Source: Bacteroidota bacterium
Lineage (GTDB): Bacteria; Bacteroidota; Bacteroidia; UBA8524
Length of the DNA: 64,000 bases
Reading direction: 5' to 3'
NCBI GenBank assembly: GCA_006226545.1
Contig: SBGR01000064.1
Coordinates: forward strand, 1-64,000
Shown: in pieces, positions 60,001 through 64,000 of the stretch
How positions within the stretch are numbered: position 1 is the first letter of the stretch
Layout: every line of letters begins with the position of its first letter
Translations under genes and position numbers: made by a program
The notes under the pieces: generated by a model
Databases searched by the model: none
Seen by the model: the letters and a program-made list of their open reading frames with translations, nothing else
Told to the model about the DNA's origin: nothing

Positions 60001-60468
60001 ATGGCAACCTATATACTTCGTCGCACGCAAGAATTACCTATTGGCTTAACGGAAGCGTGGGATTTTTTCTCATCGCCTTTAAACCTAGAAAAGATCACAC
60101 CTCGTTACATGCAGTTCAAGGTTCTTAATGGACCTATTGAAAAAATGTATGCCGGACAACTCATTGCCTATACGGTAAAGCCTGTGCTGGGAATTCCGTT
60201 GAACTGGCTTACCGAAATTACCCATGTGGAAGAAGGGAAGTTTTTTGTAGATGAACAACGATTTGGCCCTTATAAATTGTGGCACCACCAGCACCATTTT
60301 GAAGTGAAAAAGGATGGGGTCGTCATGACAGACACAGTACATTATAAACTGCCTTTTGGGGTTTTAGGAAAACTTGCACACTGGCTTTTTGTGCGGAAGC
60401 AATTGGAAGGAATCTTTGATTACCGTTTCAGAACCTTGGAAGAGTTATTTAAGCTAAAAACTGACTAG
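60001..60468 (+). CDS. SRPBCC-family protein
   Basis: A 155-residue START-like ligand-binding protein: YILRRTQELPIGLTEAWDFFSSPLNLEKITPRYMQFKVL opens the helix-grip fold, FVDEQRFGPYKLWHHQHHFE is the central strand block, and MTDTVHYKLPFGVLGKLAHWLFVRKQLEGIFDYRFRTLEELF forms the long C-terminal helix. Related proteins are annotated as cell-division-inhibitor-like; no ligand is known. I start it at ATG 60001 rather than in the longer upstream frame, which overlaps the divergent TlpA-like gene and its promoter. Confidence 0.82.
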   Translation: MATYILRRTQELPIGLTEAWDFFSSPLNLEKITPRYMQFKVLNGPIEKMYAGQLIAYTVKPVLGIPLNWLTEITHVEEGKFFVDEQRFGPYKLWHHQHHFEVKKDGVVMTDTVHYKLPFGVLGKLAHWLFVRKQLEGIFDYRFRTLEELFKLKTD

Positions 60469-60512
60469 CTGACAGTATTTTGGAACGGCACATCAGTTGA
60501 CAGAAAGCGTGT

Positions 60513-60800
60513 ATGGCAAATTATTCAGATATCGTTCAATCGCATTCAAAGGTATTGGTCGACTTCACCGCATCCTGGTGCGGACCCTGCAAAGTTTTAT
60601 CGCCCATCTTGGAAGAAGTGAAAAAGGAATTAGGTGATGACTTGAAAATCGTGAAGGTAGATGTCGATAAAAATCCACAGCTTGCTCAGAGTCAGCAAAT
60701 TCAAGGTGTGCCAACATTGATATTGTACGAAAACGGTAAACAGAGCTGGCGTCAAAGTGGGGTAGTTCCCAAACACGAATTGCTTAAAATCCTTCGCTAG
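60513..60800 (+). CDS. trxA: Thioredoxin
   Basis: A 95-residue cytoplasmic thioredoxin with FTASWCGPCKVLSPILEEV (Cys23-Gly-Pro-Cys26) and the cis-Pro loop QGVPTLILYENGK. It is slightly shorter than the usual 105. It supplies reducing equivalents, for instance to the class Ia ribonucleotide reductase encoded 3 kb away. It stands 44 bases after the SRPBCC gene and 51 bases before the next. Confidence 0.94.
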   Translation: MANYSDIVQSHSKVLVDFTASWCGPCKVLSPILEEVKKELGDDLKIVKVDVDKNPQLAQSQQIQGVPTLILYENGKQSWRQSGVVPKHELLKILR

Positions 60801-60824
60801 ATCAGGTTAAAAGGGCAATTCTTC

Positions 60825-60832
60825 TATCTTTG
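60825..60832 (+). promoter_or_regulatory. -7 element TATCTTTG
   Basis: An exact TAnnTTTG match, 19 bases before ATG 60852; no TTG stands at the -33 position. Confidence 0.4.
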
Positions 60833-60851
60833 AATCCTTAATCTGATATCT

Positions 60852-61304
60852 ATGTACGAAGGACTAGTTCATGCGCATTCCGGTTTACGTTGGGTAGTAT
60901 TGCTCGGCGGTATTTATGCTATAATGGTAGCTTACAAAGCTTGGAAAGGAAATCAAGCATTTGTTGGATCTGTTAAATCTGCAGGTACCATTTTCTTAAG
61001 CTCTTTGCATCTTCAATTCGTCTTAGGATTAATCCTATACTTCATGTCGCCCTGGTTTCAAGCATTAAAAGACGATGCGTCTGCTGTGATGGGAAATAGC
61101 GTGGCTAGATTTTATGCGGTAGAGCATATCAGTATGATGCTAGTGGCGGTTATAATTGCGACCATCGGTAGTGCAAAATCAAAACGTAAAGCCGACGCTG
61201 CAGCCAAAAGCAAAACCCGCTTTATCTGGTTTTTGATAGCGATGGTAATCATTCTTATTTCTATTCCTTGGCCAATGCGTTTTGAGAACGCAGGTTGGTT
61301 CTAA
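60852..61304 (+). CDS. Four-helix membrane protein, cytochrome b-like
   Basis: A 150-residue integral membrane protein with four hydrophobic helices. Conserved-looking His lie at the membrane edges (LVHAHSGLRW near the N-terminus, SSLHLQFVLGLILYF in helix 2, RFYAVEHISMM in helix 3), as in Bacteroidota proteins annotated as cytochrome b-like. Heme binding is inferred from the His placement only. It starts 19 bases after a -7 box and is 4 bases from the next gene. Confidence 0.65.
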   Translation: MYEGLVHAHSGLRWVVLLGGIYAIMVAYKAWKGNQAFVGSVKSAGTIFLSSLHLQFVLGLILYFMSPWFQALKDDASAVMGNSVARFYAVEHISMMLVAVIIATIGSAKSKRKADAAAKSKTRFIWFLIAMVIILISIPWPMRFENAGWF

Positions 61305-61308
61305 TGAG

Positions 61309-61782
61309 GTGGAATACCTATTCCTTTTAATTGCTTTAGTCCTTTTCCTACTCGGGATTATTGGCAGCTTTTTGCCTATTCTTCCCGGGCCAATACTGAC
61401 CTTGGCAGGAGTATTAGTGTCTCATTGGTCGGGGATAGCCTTATTTGACGCAAGTAGTTTGTGGTTATGGGTTGGATTAACCCTGCTGGTTACCCTATTG
61501 GATTTCTATATGCCGGCCTATCTGGTGAACAAGGCCAAGGGAACACGTTCCGGACAGCGTGGAGCGCTTGTAGGAGCAATTCTAGGACTTTTCTTTTCTC
61601 CTCCGGGTATACTTCTAGGTCCTTTTATTGGTGCTCTGATTGGTGAATTGGCTGCAGGCACAGATTCAAGTAAGGCCATGCGCAGTGCGTGGTTTGCTTT
61701 TCTCGGTTTTATCAGTGGTAGCTTCCTTAAACTACTGTTTGCCTTGGCCGCGCTAATCGCTTTTTTCTTCGCTTATTTCTGA
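61309..61782 (+). CDS. DUF456 membrane protein
   Basis: A 157-residue protein, nearly all hydrophobic, with Gly-rich helices (GIIGSFLPILPGPILTLAGVL, GQRGALVGAILGLFFSPPGILLGPFIGALIGEL). The repeated Gly-rich pattern is the DUF456 signature. Function unknown. I start it at GTG 61309, 5 bases after the previous stop; the longer frame from TTG 61282 would overlap the upstream gene. Confidence 0.85.
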   Translation: MEYLFLLIALVLFLLGIIGSFLPILPGPILTLAGVLVSHWSGIALFDASSLWLWVGLTLLVTLLDFYMPAYLVNKAKGTRSGQRGALVGAILGLFFSPPGILLGPFIGALIGELAAGTDSSKAMRSAWFAFLGFISGSFLKLLFALAALIAFFFAYF

Positions 61783-61845
61783 AGATTTCCTTGAAGGTAT
61801 GAAGGGAGTTTAGCATCTTGCGCTAAACAATTGTATCAACAAGAG

Positions 61846-62673
61846 ATGAAAAAATTATTCTTATCTGTATTGAGCTTCAGCTTAATCAGCGCTGCTACAG
61901 CTCAACCTGATTTGCCTGCACCAAGCCCGAAAGCCATGGTAATGCAAACCGTTGGATTAACCGATATTACCATTGAATACAGCTCTCCTGCAGTAAATGG
62001 CCGTACAATCTTTGGTGGATTGGTTCCATACGATTCACTTTGGAGAACCGGAGCAAATGCAGCCACTAAAATTACTTTTAGCGAAGACGTTAAAGTTGGA
62101 TCTAGCGATGTTAAAGCGGGTACTTATTCTATTTTTACTATTCCGGGTAAAACAGAATGGACCTTCATTATCAATTCTGATTATGCTCAAAGCGGAACTT
62201 CCAAATACGACAAAGCGAAAGACGTATTACGCCTAACCGTAAAAAGCGAAACTATTGCAAGCAAAGAACGTATGGCTTTTTCCATTACCAACTTTAGCGA
62301 GGCGGGAGGAAACATTACATTGGAATGGTCAACCGTACAAATCAACGTTCCATTTACTGTAAGTACAGCTGCGCAAGCGCAACGTAATATCGACCGTGCC
62401 GTGGGTGGAACTTGGAGAGTATATGCTCAATCTGCGCGTTATATGTTAGAGCATGATGGCGATATGAACAAGGCGCTTGAATTGATTAACCAATCTGTTT
62501 CTTTGAGCGAAGGCTGGTACAATACCTGGATCAAAGCGCAAATTTTGCACAAATTGGGCAAGAAAAAAGAAGCTTTGGCAGCAGCCAATCGTGCTTATGA
62601 ATTAGGCAATAAAACACCGGAAGGTTTCTTCTATAAATCGCAAGTAGAAAAAGCCTTGAACGACTGGAAATAA
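61846..62673 (+). CDS. DUF2911 protein with C-terminal TPR-like helices
   Basis: A 275-residue secreted protein: signal peptide (MKKLFLSVLSFSLISAATA), a DUF2911 beta domain (about 25-170; IEYSSPAVNGRTIFGGLVPYDSLWRTGANAATKI, AGTYSIFTIPGKTEWTFIIN), and helices at the end that look like two TPR units (ALELINQSVSLSEGWYNTWIKAQILHKLGKKKEAL). The domain is common in Bacteroidota and of unknown role. I start it at ATG 61846 instead of TTG 61831. A weak terminator follows at 62694-62717. Confidence 0.87.
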   Translation: MKKLFLSVLSFSLISAATAQPDLPAPSPKAMVMQTVGLTDITIEYSSPAVNGRTIFGGLVPYDSLWRTGANAATKITFSEDVKVGSSDVKAGTYSIFTIPGKTEWTFIINSDYAQSGTSKYDKAKDVLRLTVKSETIASKERMAFSITNFSEAGGNITLEWSTVQINVPFTVSTAAQAQRNIDRAVGGTWRVYAQSARYMLEHDGDMNKALELINQSVSLSEGWYNTWIKAQILHKLGKKKEALAAANRAYELGNKTPEGFFYKSQVEKALNDWK

Positions 62674-62693
62674 GATATTTCAACCTTAAAAGA

Positions 62694-62718
62694 AAAGCCG
62701 GCCCTAAAGCCTGCTTTT
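62694..62718. terminator. Weak bidirectional terminator between DUF2911 and terC
   Basis: AAAGCCGGC and GCCTGCTTT form an imperfect stem (one mismatch) with a T-run on the plus strand and A-run upstream, between two convergent genes. Confidence 0.55.
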
Positions 62719-62719
62719 T

Positions 62720-63454
62720 TTAGTTATGTCGTTTTTGATCTTTGCTCCGTAGCCTAATGTTTAAGGTTTCTACCAGCAGAGAAAAGGCCATCGCGAAATA
62801 GACATAGCCTTTGGGTACGTGTACATCCAAAGCTTCAATAAACAAGGTCAAGCCAATCATAATTAAAAAGCTTAAGGCCAACATCTTCATGGTTGGGTGC
62901 TTCTGGATAAAGTTGCTGATTGGTTTAGCGAATTGATACATGATTATCATTGAAATGATAACGGCAATAATCATGATGCCCACGTGGTTGGCCAAGCCCA
63001 CAGCGGTAATGATGGAATCAAAAGAGAAGATGATATCCAAAACGATGATCTGACCAATAACCGAAGCAAAGGAGCTTTGTTTTCCATTGGTTTTAGCTTC
63101 TTCATCGCCGTGTTCAATACGTTCGTGAATCTCCATGGTACTTTTACCAATTAAAAAGAGTCCGCCGGCCATCAGAATGATATCCCGCCAACTGATTTCA
63201 TTTGCCATTAGGGTAAAGACGGGTTGTGTCAAGCCAATAATCCAGCTGATCAACATCAATAAGAAAACACGGATAATCAAGGCTAAGCTAATGCCAATGC
63301 TGCGGGCTTTATCCTGCTGCTCGGCCGGTAGTTTATTGCTAACCAAGCTGATAAATATCACGTTATCAATGCCCAAAACAATTTCCATTAAGGTCAACGT
63401 AAGCAATGAGATCCAAGCAGCCGAGCTACTGAAAAGGTGGAGGAATTCGTTCAT
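62720..63454 (-). CDS. TerC-family integral membrane protein
   Basis: A 244-residue protein with about seven helices. The conserved acidic residues are in TLMEIVLGIDNVIFISL (Glu24, Asp30) and FSFDSIITAVGLA. TerC proteins are implicated in tellurite resistance and in metal (Mn2+) export; the substrate is not deduced here. Gene 63456 begins one base away and is also on the minus strand, so both may be co-transcribed. Confidence 0.92.
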   Translation of the reverse strand: MNEFLHLFSSSAAWISLLTLTLMEIVLGIDNVIFISLVSNKLPAEQQDKARSIGISLALIIRVFLLMLISWIIGLTQPVFTLMANEISWRDIILMAGGLFLIGKSTMEIHERIEHGDEEAKTNGKQSSFASVIGQIIVLDIIFSFDSIITAVGLANHVGIMIIAVIISMIIMYQFAKPISNFIQKHPTMKMLALSFLIMIGLTLFIEALDVHVPKGYVYFAMAFSLLVETLNIRLRSKDQKRHN

Positions 63455-63455
63455 G

Positions 63456-63938
63456 TTATTGTCTTATAAATGTTCCGTATTGTTTTCCTAATACCACAAA
63501 TGGTCGAACTCTAAATCCGTCTGCTTCTTTGGCTGTTGTTTCTTGACCAAAGAAGAGGCTATAACTCACTTGTTTCTCAGTATCAGAAAAGTTGTAAACC
63601 AACTGATACAGGGTTTCATCCACGTAATAGGTAAAAGTTAATAGCGATTCAGCAAATACACCATTCAAGAGAATACCGTTGTTTTCGTCCATGGTAAACG
63701 AGCCGTCGCTGTGTTGTATGAGGGTATAGTTTTTTGCCATACCACCCGCAAACTGGGAATTCCACGACCAAGTGGAATCATTTTGTCTTTTCACGCTAAG
63801 GCTCATCGCTATGCTATCTTGCCCTTTATAAGCCGGACTCAATTTCAAGTAACCCGTATAGGTTGCTGAATCAGGTAAAGCCGCTTGGGTGCTAAGCACA
63901 AGCAATAAGAGACTACTGAGAATCGCTAGCTTTTTCAT
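63456..63938 (-). CDS. Hypothetical secreted protein
   Basis: A 160-residue protein with a signal peptide (MKKLAILSSLLLLVLSTQA). The mature part is beta-rich (YTGYLKLSP, SIAMSLSVKRQNDSTWSWNSQF, FTYYVDETLYQLVYNF) and ends GKQYGTFIRQ. No family is recognised; it looks like a small lipocalin-like beta barrel. It lies one base upstream of terC. Its start overlaps the 3' end of a partial membrane protein by 26 bases. Confidence 0.55.
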   Translation of the reverse strand: MKKLAILSSLLLLVLSTQAALPDSATYTGYLKLSPAYKGQDSIAMSLSVKRQNDSTWSWNSQFAGGMAKNYTLIQHSDGSFTMDENNGILLNGVFAESLLTFTYYVDETLYQLVYNFSDTEKQVSYSLFFGQETTAKEADGFRVRPFVVLGKQYGTFIRQ

Positions 63939-63999
63939 CGCTTCGAAAATACCTTAAAAGCAGGGCAATTGCTATCAGGCTAACACTTCCGATTGGGTT
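63913..63999 (-). CDS. C-terminal end of a membrane protein (truncated by window edge)
   Basis: The minus-strand frame from the window edge is open for 28 codons: a hydrophobic helix (NPIGSVSLIAIALLLRYF) then a polar tail RSDEKASDSQ and a TAG stop. It is consistent with the last transmembrane helix of an integral membrane protein that continues beyond the window. It overlaps the next gene by 26 bases. Only the frame and hydrophobicity support it. Confidence 0.4.
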   Translation of the reverse strand, partial: NPIGSVSLIAIALLLRYFRSDEKASDSQ

Positions 64000-64000
64000 T

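Overview
The window is a chromosomal segment of a Bacteroidota bacterium, most likely a member of Flavobacteriales or a close relative; genus cannot be named from the sequence. The support is: type IX secretion (T9SS) sorting domains on surface proteins, a PorZ homologue, many small lipoproteins with a short Cys lipobox, phylum-typical families (BT_3928, DUF1599, DUF3109, Lacal_2735, DUF5723-OmpA, Omp28-like, DUF2911), and promoters with the Bacteroidota TAnnTTTG -7 element and a TTG -33 element 19-20 bases upstream. Genes are densely packed with many 4-base ATGA overlaps. Mostly this is core housekeeping; there is no prophage, IS element, CRISPR array or secondary-metabolite cluster.

Layout. 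1-2.9 kb: the end of a DUF3857/transglutaminase-type protein, a small outer-membrane barrel and an RmlD-like reductase. 2.9-13.7 kb: hydrolase plus phosphoribosyltransferase; a sodium symporter with a MetS-like 45-residue subunit and a further membrane microprotein; then lspA, a DksA-like gene, ileS and an RND/MMPL exporter. 13.8-20.8 kb: porZ and recO, followed by a five-gene lipoprotein/Tat operon of unknown function, which is the best candidate for an undescribed system. 20.8-33.1 kb: two tRNA-Leu genes, one with a duplicated 3' end and terminator, bracket a Crp-family regulator, flavin monooxygenase, CoA-binding protein, ferritin, a large T9SS cargo protein, DUF3109, pbpC, lysA, an exonuclease-GIY-YIG fusion and a yeast-type cytosine deaminase.

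33.2-41.6 kb: 2H phosphoesterase, acyltransferase, class III aminotransferase, HU, then the minus-strand run DUF1599, BT_3928, ABC permease, aroK, with folP divergent. 41.6-50.9 kb: an OmpA/thrombospondin-repeat protein, Omp28-like lipoprotein, a T9SS-tailed protein whose signal-peptide codons overlap a terminator, thioesterase, smpB, pcm, an oxidoreductase, a lipoprotein and a polyprenyl-phosphate sugar transferase. 50.9-64 kb: priA, a SixA-like phosphatase, DUF423, nrdB-nrdA of eukaryote-like class Ia type, a TlpA-like protein, SRPBCC, thioredoxin, membrane proteins, DUF2911, TerC, and a partial membrane protein at the right edge.

Recurring themes are cell-envelope biogenesis (LspA, PorZ, PBP1C, OmpA, sugar transferase, acyltransferase, exporter), nucleotide and folate metabolism (NrdAB, FolP, cytosine deaminase, DUF1599, PRTase), and promoters whose -7 box ends only 4-6 bases before the start codon, which predicts many leaderless or nearly leaderless messages.
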